Positions 8,718 to 17,162 of a stretch of DNA of 37,998 nt are shown piece after piece. Origin of the DNA: Bacillota bacterium (GTDB taxonomy: Bacteria > Bacillota > UBA4882 > UBA8346); contig JAEYRX010000042.1 of NCBI GenBank assembly GCA_023435225.1, positions 1 to 37,998 on the forward strand, in the 5' to 3' direction. A program made the translations under genes and the position numbers. How positions within the stretch are numbered: position 1 is the stretch's first letter; each line of letters begins with the position of its first letter. The notes beneath the pieces are model-generated. The model was not told where the DNA came from and did not search any database. It worked only from the letters and a program-made list of their open reading frames with translations.

Positions 8718-8793
8718 GCCACAGAGACACGGAGGCACAGAGTAAAAAAGAAATTTAAAAATGTTATTCTCGGTGTCTTTGTGCCTCTGTGGC
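8718..8793. repeat. Palindromic CCACAGAG-word repeat
   Basis: The left arm (8718-8742) and right arm (8769-8793) are 25-base inverted copies matching at 20 of 25 positions; four of the five mismatches are G/A changes that would be G-U pairs in RNA. Each arm is built of the words CACAGAG/GACAC/GGCACAGAG. A half-arm-like relative (CTCAGTGTCTCAGTGGTG) occurs at 23560-23578. The element lies between the ThiF-like gene and the second FAD subunit. The word resembles a CACAGAG repeat seen dispersed in many unrelated bacterial genomes (from memory, not searched). Confidence 0.75.
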
Positions 8794-8828
8794 TGAATGA
8801 TTAAATAGTTCTAAGGAGCTGGTGAGTA

Positions 8829-9620
8829 ATGATAACTATTAAAGAATATGTCAAACCCAATAGTGTGGCGGAAGCATATTCTCTCTTGACTACCGGGGAA
8901 AATCCGGCGGTAATCGGAGGGGGGTTCTTTTTACGGTTGGCTTCCAGAAAAATTGGGACAGCTATCGATCTCTCCAAAGCCGGGTTGGATTATATCCGGG
9001 AGACTGATAATACAATTGAAATTGGCGTTATGGCCAGCTTCCGCCAATTGGAGCAGGAGCCAATCCTTCAACAGAACCTGGATGGCCTCATACCGGCAAC
9101 CCTAGCCAATCTTCCGGGGGTCCAAATCAAAAATATGGTCTCGGTCGGTGGAACCGTTTGGGGCCGGTATGGATTTTCAGAGCTGATTACCTGTTTGATG
9201 GTTTTGGATTGCCGGGTGCAATTATATAAAAACGGCATTTTAGCGCTGCCGGATTTTTTAGCTGCCGGGAGTATCAAGGATGTATTGGAAAAAGTAATAC
9301 TCGCCAAAGAACCGCTCCGGGCTTCTTATAAAGCGTTTCGGAACTCTTCCGGCAGTCTGCCGATTTTATGTACCGCTGTTTCTAAAAACACAGCCGGATA
9401 TAAGATTGCGGTAGGCGGTCGGGCCGGAGTAGCCGCTTTGGCAACTAAAGCTATGGAGTATTTGAATAATCAGCCGCTAACCCCGGAAGCAGCGGAAAAA
9501 GCTGCCGATCTCGCTGCAACCGAATTGGAGTTTACCAATGATCGGAGGGCCTCGGCGGAATACCGCCGGCAACTTTGCCGGGTCCTGGTAAAAAGAACGC
9601 TTATGGAGGTGCAACCATGA
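8829..9620 (+). CDS. FAD-binding subunit of Mo hydroxylase 2 (YgfM-like)
   Basis: A 263-residue FAD subunit of the xanthine dehydrogenase family. The first flavin loop reads AVIGGGFFLRLASR and the second SVGGTVWGRYGFSE, a divergent form of the usual GGN-x-x-A pattern, as in the shorter YgfM group. The ribosome site AAGGAG is upstream of the ATG. The gene overlaps the [2Fe-2S] subunit by the ATGA motif at 9617-9620. By position after ygfK and before an XdhD-like catalytic subunit it corresponds to E. coli ygfM. Confidence 0.9.
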   Translation: MITIKEYVKPNSVAEAYSLLTTGENPAVIGGGFFLRLASRKIGTAIDLSKAGLDYIRETDNTIEIGVMASFRQLEQEPILQQNLDGLIPATLANLPGVQIKNMVSVGGTVWGRYGFSELITCLMVLDCRVQLYKNGILALPDFLAAGSIKDVLEKVILAKEPLRASYKAFRNSSGSLPILCTAVSKNTAGYKIAVGGRAGVAALATKAMEYLNNQPLTPEAAEKAADLAATELEFTNDRRASAEYRRQLCRVLVKRTLMEVQP

Positions 9621-10069
9621 AAATCGCTGTTACCTTAAACGGATTAGCTACTTTTTTGGAAATTGAACCTCATGAATTTTTGTTGGAAGTTTTAAGGCGC
9701 TATGGTTGCCTTAGTGTAAAAAGAGGTTGTGATACCGGTTCTTGTGGGGTTTGCACCGTTTTACTGGATGGGGCTCCAATAATGTCCTGTTCGTTTTTTG
9801 CGGCTAAGGCTGAAGGTCATAGTATTACCACCGTTGAGGGCGTACCACAGGAAGTAACGGAACTGGCCAACTTTATGGGTGAAGAAGGGGCTGATCAATG
9901 CGGTTATTGTAATCCGGGTTTTGCCTTAACTATACTGGCTTTGAAAAAAGAACTTCCCCATCCCAACGAAGAGCAGATAAAAGACTATCTAGCCGGTAAC
10001 CTATGTAGGTGTACCGGATATCCCAGCCAACTTAGAGCGGTCAAAAAGTACCTGGGGGTGAGTTTATGA
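9617..10069 (+). CDS. [2Fe-2S] subunit of Mo hydroxylase 2
   Basis: A 150-residue two-cluster ferredoxin-type subunit. Ligands are Cys38, Cys43, Cys46 and Cys58 (CDTGSCGVC then C) for the first cluster, and Cys95, Cys98, Cys130 and Cys132 (QCGYCNPG and NLCRCTGY) for the second. The correct start is the ATG at 9617, preceded by GGAGGT and overlapping the previous stop by ATGA; an upstream in-frame extension to 9575 has no ribosome site. In E. coli XdhD this module is fused to the Mo domain; here it is a separate protein overlapping the Mo subunit gene by four bases. Confidence 0.94.
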   Translation: MKIAVTLNGLATFLEIEPHEFLLEVLRRYGCLSVKRGCDTGSCGVCTVLLDGAPIMSCSFFAAKAEGHSITTVEGVPQEVTELANFMGEEGADQCGYCNPGFALTILALKKELPHPNEEQIKDYLAGNLCRCTGYPSQLRAVKKYLGVSL

Positions 10070-12375
10070 AAGAGGTAACCAGAGGAGTTCATAAACTGGA
10101 TGGTAAAGGATTGATGATGGGCCGGCCGGCCTATACCGACGATTTGGCCCCTCAAAATGCTTTGATTTTAAAAGTATTGCGTAGTCCTCATGCTTTTGCC
10201 AGGATTAAAAATATTAATACTGAAAAAGCACTGCAATTACCGGGAGTAGTTTGCGTTTTAACCTATATAGATTTACCTCGCTCCGTTCATACCAGGGCTG
10301 GTCAGGGTTACCCGGAGCCATCACCATATGATAAATTCATCCTCGATGAATACGTACGATATTGCGGAGATGAAGTGGCTATAGTGGCGGCTGTTTCGGA
10401 ACGGCTCGCCGAAGAAGCCTTAAATTTGATAGAAGTTGAATATGAACTCTTGGAACCGGTCCTTGATTATGAACAGGCCGAAGGAAATCCATCGATACTG
10501 CACCCGGAACCGGAAGCCCATTCAAAATTCGATATTGGAATGGATGCCGCCAAAAATATTGCCGCCTCATATCAAATGAACGTTGGCGATGTGGATCAGA
10601 CTCTGAAGGAATGTGAAGTTGTCATTCGGGACCGCTATTATACTCAAGCGCAGGCTCATGTAATGATGGAACCGCATATAGCCGTTTCTTATTATGATAT
10701 GCATGGTCGGTTGACTATTATCAGTTCAACCCAGACGCCCTTTCATACCCGGCGGGTTGTCGGTCAGGCCTTGGGAATACCCCGGAAGGATATCCGGGTG
10801 ATTAAACCCAGGATCGGGGGTGGGTTCGGCGGTAAACAGACCATGCACGGCGAGCTGTTGGTAGCAGCGGTTACTCAAAAAACCGGCCGTCCGGCTAAAT
10901 TGACTTATACCAGAAAAGAAGTCTTCGAAGCCACCTTTACCAGACATCCGATGCGGTTCGACGTTATTCTAGGGTCAACCAAAGACGGTAAGCTGAAAGC
11001 TATTGATTTTAAAGTATTATCCGATACCGGAGCCTATGGTGAGCATGCCCTTACTGTATTAATGGGAGCCGGTTCCAAACCTTTACCACTTTATAACAAA
11101 GTGGAGGCTGTTAGATTTGACGGTAAAGTAGTTTATACCAATCATGTTCCGGCAGGCGCCTACCGAGGATACGGGGCGATTCAAGGACTTTTTGCCCTGG
11201 AGTCGGCGATGGACCAGTTGGCCGAGGAGTTAAAGATCAGTCCGGAGGAGTTGCGGCGTAAAAACATGATCGCTGAAGGTGAAACTTCACCTATATTTGA
11301 AATAATGGGTGAGGGCGGCGAAGGGGTCGCCATGACCATTGAAAGTTGTAAGCTTGATTATTGTCTGCGCCGGGGGATGGAGTTGATTGGCTGGCCGGAA
11401 AAATTCCCCCGGCAAGAGGTTGCTCCCAATAAAGTCCGCGGCGTTGGTATGGCCATTGCCATGCAGGGATCCGGTATTGCCAATATTGACATGGCTTCGG
11501 CAGTGATTAAACTGAACGATGACGGCTTTTTTAACTTACAGATAGGCGCTACCGATATCGGTACCGGCAGTGACACTATTTTGGCCCAGATCGCCGCTGA
11601 AGCTTTGGGAGTAGCCACGGAGAATATTATTGTTTATTCATCTGACACCGATCTTACTCCATTTGATAAAGGGGCTTATGCCTCAAGTACCACATATGTT
11701 TCCGGTAATGCCGTCAAAAAAGCCGCTGAAAATATGCGTCAATTAATCCTAACCGAAGGAGCCCGGAAATTAAGGGTCAATGACGGTGAAGTTGAGTTTG
11801 ACGGGATAGAAATCAGGCGCAATGATGGAAAAGGTGCAATAACCTTAAACGATCTGGCCACCGGTTTGTACTATCATGCCAATCAGAAACAATTAGTGGC
11901 TTCCGATTCTTATGTCGGGCAGAAATCTCCGCCGCCATATATGGTAGGTTTGGCTGAAGTTGAAGTGGATACGGAGACCGGCAAAGTTGACCTTTTAAAT
12001 TATGTAGCGGTAATTGATTGCGGTACCACCATCAATCCGAATTTGGCCCGAGTCCAGGCCGAAGGTGGGTTGGTCCAGGGTATAGGCATGGCTATGTTTG
12101 AAGAAGTAAGATATTCCGACCAGGGGAAACTACTAAGCAATAACCTTATGTTTTATAATATTCCCAATCGCCGGGACATAAATAATATCATAGTGGAATT
12201 TGCCGATAGTTATGAACCATCCGGTCCATACGGCGCCAAATCGGTAGGCGAGATCGGGATCGACACCCCGCCCGCCGCCATCGCCAACGCAGTCTACCAC
12301 GCCGTCGGAGTCCGGATTAAAGATTTACCGATAACTCCGGAGAAGGTGTTGATGGGGCTGAAAGGGAGCAGGTAA
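10066..12375 (+). CDS. Molybdopterin-binding catalytic subunit of Mo hydroxylase 2 (XdhD-like)
   Basis: A complete 769-residue catalytic subunit. The small N-terminal aldehyde-oxidase a/b-hammerhead domain begins near residue 15 (GRPAYTDDL). The Moco loops follow: RIGGGFGGKQ near 248, GAYRGYGAIQ near 365, DIGTGSDT near 498, and GAKSVGEIGIDTPPAA near 725, which holds the catalytic glutamate. In the loop that reads MGQG in hydroxylase 1, this protein has IGTG, a variant seen in other family branches. The ATG overlaps the [2Fe-2S] stop. With its FAD and FeS partners it forms a second complete enzyme, and its position next to ygfK-ssnA matches the XdhD-type, possibly selenium-dependent, hydroxylases. 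No selD or YqeB/YqeC gene is seen in the window, so selenium dependence is untested. Confidence 0.94.
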   Translation: MKEVTRGVHKLDGKGLMMGRPAYTDDLAPQNALILKVLRSPHAFARIKNINTEKALQLPGVVCVLTYIDLPRSVHTRAGQGYPEPSPYDKFILDEYVRYCGDEVAIVAAVSERLAEEALNLIEVEYELLEPVLDYEQAEGNPSILHPEPEAHSKFDIGMDAAKNIAASYQMNVGDVDQTLKECEVVIRDRYYTQAQAHVMMEPHIAVSYYDMHGRLTIISSTQTPFHTRRVVGQALGIPRKDIRVIKPRIGGGFGGKQTMHGELLVAAVTQKTGRPAKLTYTRKEVFEATFTRHPMRFDVILGSTKDGKLKAIDFKVLSDTGAYGEHALTVLMGAGSKPLPLYNKVEAVRFDGKVVYTNHVPAGAYRGYGAIQGLFALESAMDQLAEELKISPEELRRKNMIAEGETSPIFEIMGEGGEGVAMTIESCKLDYCLRRGMELIGWPEKFPRQEVAPNKVRGVGMAIAMQGSGIANIDMASAVIKLNDDGFFNLQIGATDIGTGSDTILAQIAAEALGVATENIIVYSSDTDLTPFDKGAYASSTTYVSGNAVKKAAENMRQLILTEGARKLRVNDGEVEFDGIEIRRNDGKGAITLNDLATGLYYHANQKQLVASDSYVGQKSPPPYMVGLAEVEVDTETGKVDLLNYVAVIDCGTTINPNLARVQAEGGLVQGIGMAMFEEVRYSDQGKLLSNNLMFYNIPNRRDINNIIVEFADSYEPSGPYGAKSVGEIGIDTPPAAIANAVYHAVGVRIKDLPITPEKVLMGLKGSR

Positions 12376-12632
12376 TAGGCAACAGGGAACAGGGACTGAT
12401 TGAAAGCGACCTGTATTTCGGGAATGATGAAGTTGTAAGGATATTGATGTCTAAGAGCGACCCTAGCCCCATTTTTAAAAGTGAAAAGAGAAAAGTTTAA
12501 AGTGTAAAATAAAATCAATTTTTCCTTTACCATTTTCCATTTTAACTTCCCTTTACGGGGCAAGGGGGTCTGTGGTTAGGGTACAAAGGTCAACTTTCAA
12601 CACTGTTGCCTGTTGCCTAGTCCCTAGTGCCT
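12374..12632. repeat. Nested short-word palindromes between Mo hydroxylase 2 and mogA-like gene
   Basis: The outer arms use the words GGCAACAGG/GGGAACAGGGACT. TAGGCAACAGG at 12376-12386 pairs perfectly with CCTGTTGCCTA at 12609-12619. Inside lies a second, looser pair built of AAAAGTGAAAAGAG and its complement (about 12477-12555). The right arm extends slightly into the 3' end of the minus-strand mogA-like gene. No other gene is evident in the gap. Confidence 0.6.
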
Positions 12633-13123
12633 GAGTCTCGTCCGCATTCACCACTAGTTCCTATAAGAATCCCCACTGCATGTTCCAAAACCGGCAGAAT
12701 TACTGTCAAGCTTTCCTGAACTGCTTTAGGACTGCCGGGGAGGTTGATTATCAGGCATTGGCCACGGATTCCGGCAACAGCCCGGGAGAGCATCGCCCGA
12801 GGGGTGATTTCCAGACTTTTGGCCCTGATGGCTTCCGGGATACCAGGTGCTTGACGCTCGATTATATCAAGAGTCGCTTCAGGAGTGACATCACGGGGTG
12901 AAAAACCGGTTCCGCCGGAAGTAAGGATAAGATTGGAACCATCGTTACACATTTGAATCAGCGAATCGGCAATCATGACCCGTTCATCGTGGACAATCCG
13001 GTAGTCAAGCAATTTAGCTCCGGTGCCAGCCATCATCTCTTGAATTGTTTTACCGCTCTCATCTTGGCGTAGCCCGGCAGCGCTTTTATCACTGGCAATT
13101 AAAATGCTGTATTTAATCAACAA
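12617..13123 (-). CDS. mogA: MogA/MoaB-type molybdopterin adenylyltransferase
   Basis: A 168-residue MoaB/Mog-fold protein that adenylates molybdopterin before metal insertion. Family motifs are visible: an N-terminal ILIASDK strand, LTSGGTGFSPRD near residue 67 and the conserved NLPGSPKAV near 129. The likely start is TTG, preceded by AAAGGA. It points away from moaA, so the 250-base gap between them is a divergent control region. The C-terminal few residues overlap the right arm of an intergenic repeat and are rich in Gly/Arg/Asp, which looks like repeat-derived sequence added to the coding end. Confidence 0.9.
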   Translation of the reverse strand: MLIKYSILIASDKSAAGLRQDESGKTIQEMMAGTGAKLLDYRIVHDERVMIADSLIQMCNDGSNLILTSGGTGFSPRDVTPEATLDIIERQAPGIPEAIRAKSLEITPRAMLSRAVAGIRGQCLIINLPGSPKAVQESLTVILPVLEHAVGILIGTSGECGRDSGTRD

Positions 13124-13241
13124 AAATCATTCCTTTCAATAAAATTTAAGCACGAGGCGCCAGGAATGAGGTAAAAGTGAACTAAAAAATCTTATACCGG
13201 TAAACTTATTCTAACATAAGTTGTTATAATTTTATAGTTTC

Positions 13242-13262
13242 ATCCCCATGGTATTGGGGTAT
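13242..13262. promoter_or_regulatory. Short inverted repeat in the mogA-moaA divergent region
   Basis: CCCCA and TGGGG form a short hairpin or operator-like inverted repeat in the middle of the divergent region, directly next to GGTATAATG, a good -10 candidate facing moaA. The pairing and TATAAT-like word are visible; the function is inference. Confidence 0.35.
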
Positions 13263-13376
13263 AATGTTTATATTATTGAGGTATGTATCTAGCGTCTATA
13301 ACTTAACTTGAAACAAGAACTAAACCATACCGCGTGCCTTATGCCCTATATCTAATAAAAACACGTGAGGTAATTA

Positions 13377-14345
13377 ATGCTTGATGGATACGGCCGGGAG
13401 ATCAATTATTTAAGAATATCGGTAACCCAGAATTGCAATCTTAACTGTATATATTGTTCTCCGGCAGAGCCCGGAGTTCATAATCTCCCGCCCTCAAGCT
13501 GCCGGGAGTATTTAACTCCGAATGAGATCGGTTTTATCACTGGGACTATGGCTGGACTTGGCCTAAAAAAAGTCCGAATCACCGGTGGTGAACCATTGCT
13601 CCGTCCGGATTTAACGGAAATAATCGCTAAAATAGCAGAGATAAAGAGTATTTCCGAGATTGCCATGACCACCAACGGACTTCATTTGGCTGAAATGGCC
13701 GAACCTTTAAAAGAGGCCGGTTTAAAGAGAGTAAATATCAGCATAGATTCGCTCAATAGCGACAAATTTTCGGAAATTACCGGTGGCGGTAATTTAAAAA
13801 GAGTTTTAAACGGTCTTGAAGCAGCTATTAAAACCGGATTGTCACCGGTTAAAATAAATGTGGTCCTAATTAAGGGTGTTAATGACGGGGAGATTGATGA
13901 TTTTATCGGATTAACCAAAGAATATCCAATAGATATTAGATTTATTGAGCTGATGCCGCTTGGAAGTTTTAGTACCGAGTATTTTAACCGGATTATTTAC
14001 AGTGCTGAAATTATTGGCGTTCGTCCGCGACTGCAAAAAATATCGGATAACGGCAAGCAGGTGGCCGAATATTATCAAATCTTCGGATATAAAGGCCGGA
14101 TTGGTTTTATCAGCCCGATGAGCCATAAATTTTGTGGAACTTGTAATCGGGTAAGAATCACCTGTGATGGCAAACTCAAGCTTTGTCTGGGGAATAACAA
14201 CGAAATTAATATCTTACCGGTTTTAAGAAATGAACCGGCTAAATTAAGCGGTTTTCTTCAAAAAACTATTTTAAAGAAACCATTTGAACACCATTTGGAC
14301 TGCGGTTTTGTTTCCAACCGGACAATGGCCGCCATCGGAGGTTGA
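13377..14345 (+). CDS. moaA: GTP 3',8-cyclase MoaA (radical SAM)
   Basis: A 322-residue MoaA, the first enzyme of molybdenum cofactor synthesis, converting GTP to 3',8-cyclo-GTP. The N-terminal SAM-binding cluster is Cys20-Cys24-Cys27 (CNLNCIYC), followed by RITGGEPLL near residue 69. The C-terminal GTP-binding cluster is Cys252, Cys255 and Cys269, in the canonical C-x2-C-x13-C spacing. The protein ends in Gly-Gly, as required for activity in the family. The ribosome site GTGAGG precedes the ATG. The gene heads a moaA-moaC-MOSC operon. Confidence 0.97.
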   Translation: MLDGYGREINYLRISVTQNCNLNCIYCSPAEPGVHNLPPSSCREYLTPNEIGFITGTMAGLGLKKVRITGGEPLLRPDLTEIIAKIAEIKSISEIAMTTNGLHLAEMAEPLKEAGLKRVNISIDSLNSDKFSEITGGGNLKRVLNGLEAAIKTGLSPVKINVVLIKGVNDGEIDDFIGLTKEYPIDIRFIELMPLGSFSTEYFNRIIYSAEIIGVRPRLQKISDNGKQVAEYYQIFGYKGRIGFISPMSHKFCGTCNRVRITCDGKLKLCLGNNNEINILPVLRNEPAKLSGFLQKTILKKPFEHHLDCGFVSNRTMAAIGG

Positions 14346-14348
14346 TTA

Positions 14349-14855
14349 ATGGAGTTGTCTCATATTGATAATAAAGGAAACGCCAGGATGGTTGATATCT
14401 CCGGGAAAGATAATACGGTCCGGGAAGCTATAGCTGCCGGATTTGTTAAAATGCAATTCACTACTTTAAAAATGGTTTCAAATGGCGCTCCTAAAGGGGA
14501 TGTTCTGGCGGCGGCCAGAATAGCTGGAATTATGGCGGCTAAACGCACTTCCGAACTAATCCCGTTATGCCATCAAGTGCCGTTGAATTTGATAAAAGTG
14601 GATTTTACAATTGATACCGAAGATTGTGGGATATCTATTCAGGCTACTGCCGGATGTAATTGGAGTACCGGAGTGGAGATGGAAGCTTTAACCGCTGTTT
14701 CAGTAGCTGCGTTAACAATTTACGATATGCTGAAAGCGGTAGACCGGGGTATGATTATTGAGAATATCAGATTAGTGAAAAAAACCGGTGGGCAGAGTGG
14801 CACTTATACTGCTAATACCTCTAAATTGGAGCATAAAAAAAATGACGGGAAGTAA
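14349..14855 (+). CDS. moaC: Cyclic pyranopterin monophosphate synthase MoaC
   Basis: A 168-residue MoaC that completes conversion of cyclo-GTP to cPMP. Conserved features are FVKMQFTTL, the KRTSELIPLCHQVPL block near residues 60-74 and GVEMEALTAVSVAALTIYDM near 102-121. The ATG lies three bases after the moaA stop with GGAGG in the end of moaA. The C-terminal ~10 residues (Lys-rich) extend past the usual family end and overlap the MOSC gene start. Confidence 0.97.
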   Translation: MELSHIDNKGNARMVDISGKDNTVREAIAAGFVKMQFTTLKMVSNGAPKGDVLAAARIAGIMAAKRTSELIPLCHQVPLNLIKVDFTIDTEDCGISIQATAGCNWSTGVEMEALTAVSVAALTIYDMLKAVDRGMIIENIRLVKKTGGQSGTYTANTSKLEHKKNDGK

Positions 14856-15300
14856 TTTAAAACAGCCACGGGTGGTATCTATTAACATTAGCTTTAAAAA
14901 GGGAATACCAAAACAACCGGTCCAAGTTGGTGAACTCGTTGCAAATTACGGACTGAAAGACGATGCCCATGCCGGTGACTGGCACCGGCAGGTAAGTTTG
15001 CTGGGGCAGGAAAGTATTGAAAAGATGGCCGCGCTAGGAATTAAAGACCTTACTCCGGGAAAATTTGCCGAGAACATTACCACTGAGAATATTACATTAT
15101 ATGAATTAAAAATCGGCGCCAAACTCCGGATAGGAGATGCCATCTTGGAAGTAACCCAGATCGGTAAGGAATGCCACCAAAAGTGCGCCATATTTAACCA
15201 AATAGGCGAGTGCATTATGCCGAACGAAGGAATTTTCACCCGGGTGTTGCAATGCGGCCTGATTCACCCGGGAGACTTAATTTTTTTAGTTGACAATTGA
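14842..15300 (+). CDS. MOSC domain protein
   Basis: A 152-residue MOSC (Moco sulfurase C-terminal) domain protein. The family's conserved cysteine region is seen as GKECHQKCAIFNQIGEC near residues 110-126, followed by GIFTRVLQCGLIHPGD. MOSC proteins bind Moco and handle sulfur transfer to or from it, which fits hydroxylases needing a terminal sulfido or selenido ligand. I place the start at the ATG 14842, inside the moaC end, with GGAG ten bases upstream; the longer frame from 14788 lacks a ribosome site and only duplicates moaC sequence. It is the last gene of the Moco operon. Confidence 0.9.
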   Translation: MTGSNLKQPRVVSINISFKKGIPKQPVQVGELVANYGLKDDAHAGDWHRQVSLLGQESIEKMAALGIKDLTPGKFAENITTENITLYELKIGAKLRIGDAILEVTQIGKECHQKCAIFNQIGECIMPNEGIFTRVLQCGLIHPGDLIFLVDN

Positions 15301-15396
15301 CAGTTGACAGTTAAAAAAACATAACTTAGGTTTATTATCTTTTAACTATAAACTATACACTATAAACTGTAAACTATACATTGTAAACTATACACT
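15290..15396. repeat. Short-word inverted repeat (TTGACAGT / AACTATAAACT family)
   Basis: The left arm is a tandem of TTGACAATTGACAGTTGACA words starting inside the last codons of the MOSC gene. The right arm is a longer tandem of ACTATAAACT/ACTGTAAACT/ATTGTAAACT words at 15343-15396, whose complement matches the left words with G-to-T differences. The element separates two convergent genes and could also serve as a bidirectional terminator-like structure. Confidence 0.55.
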
Positions 15397-15398
15397 GA

Positions 15399-15830
15399 TT
15401 AAATCTGCGGTCCTTTCCCAATTGCCATTTTTCCTTTATAATATCTTTCTCGAATCTCTGCTGCTTTTTCCAGAAATTTTTCTATGCCTTGATTTTTTAT
15501 GAAAGACAAGTTGAAGATTTTAATATTATGGGGCAAAATATTAGCGCGGTCTGCGGCCGGGTTTAATTTGGCGCAGGGAAATTCTTGGCATTCATAACAA
15601 AACTCGATGTTATGATTGGTCATACAGGTATAAGTTTCACAGGCGCCAATAATAGCAGGACAGTTTCCCTTAAGCGCTCTACATCCGGGACATGGCAGGC
15701 TTTCTTTTTTAAAACCTCTTGATAACAAATATTCCATTAAGCCGGAGTCATCTTTGGCTTTATAACATTCGCAAAGACCGCAATGAGTCCCACAAGGTGC
15801 AATTAAATTAATTACTTCGGCATTTTTCAT
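15399..15830 (-). CDS. DUF3795 cysteine-rich protein
   Basis: A 143-residue protein with twelve cysteines in its first ~90 residues, matching the DUF3795 pattern: APCGTHCGLCECY near the N-terminus, LPCPGCRALKGNCP in the middle and IEFCYECQEFPC near 75-86. Cysteine spacing suggests zinc or FeS binding; no function is established for the family. The start ATG has AAGGAG upstream. The gene is convergent with the Moco operon and probably monocistronic. Confidence 0.85.
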   Translation of the reverse strand: MKNAEVINLIAPCGTHCGLCECYKAKDDSGLMEYLLSRGFKKESLPCPGCRALKGNCPAIIGACETYTCMTNHNIEFCYECQEFPCAKLNPAADRANILPHNIKIFNLSFIKNQGIEKFLEKAAEIRERYYKGKMAIGKGPQI

Positions 15831-15840
15831 CTCGTTTGTT

Positions 15841-16279
15841 CTCCTTAAATAAATATAAAATTAACTGATATACTAATAAAATTACCTAAAAATTTCCATG
15901 CATCCGCGTATTTTATGGTTTCATAAACTTTTTTGAATAAAATAAATAGCACAAATTTTTCAGTAAATCAACATATATATCTATTATACTACTTTATACT
16001 ACTTTATACTACTTTATACTACTTGAAATAGTTAAAAGTATTATAAAAGTAAGATGTATCATAACCCAAATATAGGTTGATTTTTTATAAAATGGTTTGC
16101 AATTTTATGATGTTTCTATTTTAGCCAGGAATTATTACGTTCTTTTCGAAATAGTTTCTTTAAGGTATTATGAAATTTAAAATCATCAGTAAAATAATGA
16201 TTTACGGCAATAGTCACAATCCTGTTAAATACCCATAAGCTAATAATAGCTTTGAAAATTTTTAAGGAGGATTGTGATA
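15841..16279. other. AT-rich gene-free stretch between DUF3795 and DUF3298 genes
   Basis: These 439 bases are strongly AT-rich and hold the divergent control regions of the two flanking genes plus the tandem decamer array listed separately. A minus-strand open frame across 16116-16340 has no ribosome site and overlaps the DUF3298 gene, so I do not count it as a gene. Confidence 0.5.
15985..16024. repeat. Four perfect tandem copies of a 10-base unit
   Basis: TATACTACTT is repeated four times without change at 15985-15994, 15995-16004, 16005-16014 and 16015-16024. The 10-base period is close to one DNA helical turn. It lies in a divergent promoter region and may vary in copy number. Confidence 0.9.
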
Positions 16280-16876
16280 GTGAAATCTTATATTGACAAT
16301 CTAAGAGCGGAATTAAAACAGAGCGGTACCACTTATCCAAGGGTAACGAACCTTTCTGGTAAAATACAAAAGAAAGTAAACTCAGTAATAAAAAAAACTG
16401 CTTATCAGGCTATTCCCGATTATGATCCGGGTATGCCGGTTATCGAAGCAAATAGTAGTTATAAGACTACTTTAAATAAAAATGGGATTTTGAGTCTCCG
16501 GTTTGAAGACTATTTTTATCCGGAGATGGCCGCTCATGGAGTTACCGGAGTTAGTTCAGTAACTGTAAACCTATACACAGGTCATATATATTGTTTTAAT
16601 GAATTATTCCGGGTCGGAACGGATTATCGATCCGAGCTAACTAAACTTATCCAAGCGGAGATAATTACCCGTCAAATTCCGATGTTAAAACCATTTACCG
16701 GGATTGAGGATGAGGCGGACTTTTATTTAACCCCCGACAGTTTGGTGATTTACTACCAGCCCTATGTTTATACACCCGGTTATTATGGAGTTTTGGAGTT
16801 TGTAATTCCCTATAATCAAATAATAAATATAATTGATCCCCAAGGGCCTATTAAAAAGGTTTTATCAGGGATTTGA
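16280..16876 (+). CDS. DUF3298-domain protein
   Basis: A 198-residue protein matching the DUF4163/DUF3298 type found in spore-formers (RsiV/PdaC-like region): Tyr-Pro-rich N-terminal half, LSLRFEDYFYPEMAAHG near 70-86, the typical VNLYTGHIYCFNELF near 95-109, and a C-terminal LVIYYQPYVYTPGYYG near 155-170. I place the start at the GTG 16280, nine bases after AAGGAGG; the GTG at 16274 is too close to it. No signal peptide or membrane segment is visible, unlike many relatives, so it may be cytosolic. It appears monocistronic. Confidence 0.75.
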   Translation: MKSYIDNLRAELKQSGTTYPRVTNLSGKIQKKVNSVIKKTAYQAIPDYDPGMPVIEANSSYKTTLNKNGILSLRFEDYFYPEMAAHGVTGVSSVTVNLYTGHIYCFNELFRVGTDYRSELTKLIQAEIITRQIPMLKPFTGIEDEADFYLTPDSLVIYYQPYVYTPGYYGVLEFVIPYNQIINIIDPQGPIKKVLSGI

Positions 16877-16937
16877 TAGGTATTCATTTGTTGTTTGTTT
16901 TTGAGACAAATCCAATTTAATATGCTAAATAGTTTTG

Positions 16938-16963
16938 GAGTCCATATACAGACTCTTTTTCTT
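16938..16963 (+). terminator. Weak rho-independent terminator after DUF3298 gene
   Basis: GAGTC at 16938-16942 pairs with GACTC at 16951-16955 and is followed by a T-rich tract (TTTTTCTTTTTT). The stem is only five pairs, so the call is modest. Confidence 0.4.
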
Positions 16964-16983
16964 TTTTATAACAGTTTAGTATA

Positions 16984-17102
16984 TAAGGGAGTTGCATAAT
17001 TACCTTAATTGAGTTTTTGATACAATATATAGTGAATAGCGTAGTTGCGACTATCAATATATTGTATTGAAATGTTAAATTTTTTAATTATGAAAATCCC
17101 TC
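16984..17102. mobile_element. MITE-like palindromic element, copy 1 (119 bp)
   Basis: The element runs from TAAGGGA to TCCCTC, is flanked on both sides by ATA, and folds into a nested hairpin: terminal arms (GGGAGTTGCATAATTA versus TTAATTATGAAAATCCC) and an inner stem of ATACAATATA with TATATTGTAT. A second copy of exactly the same length lies at 23604-23722. The right end is 60 bases before the BofC-like gene start. No coding capacity. The matched length plus flanking triplets suggest a non-autonomous transposable element with a 3-bp target duplication. Confidence 0.6.
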
Positions 17103-17162
17103 ATATAGTAATAATTCTTCCATATTTGGTTAAGCTATCCCTTGTATAGAGGAGGGTTTAAC

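Noticed and set aside
14788..14841. Upstream extension of the MOSC protein
   Set aside because: GTG start lies deep in moaC without a ribosome site; ATG 14842 has GGAG at proper spacing.
15985..16024. CRISPR array
   Set aside because: Units are only 10 bases with no spacers; it is a simple tandem repeat.
16116..16340. Minus-strand 74-residue frame
   Set aside because: No ribosome binding site, overlaps the start of the DUF3298 gene, and composition is that of AT-rich intergenic DNA.
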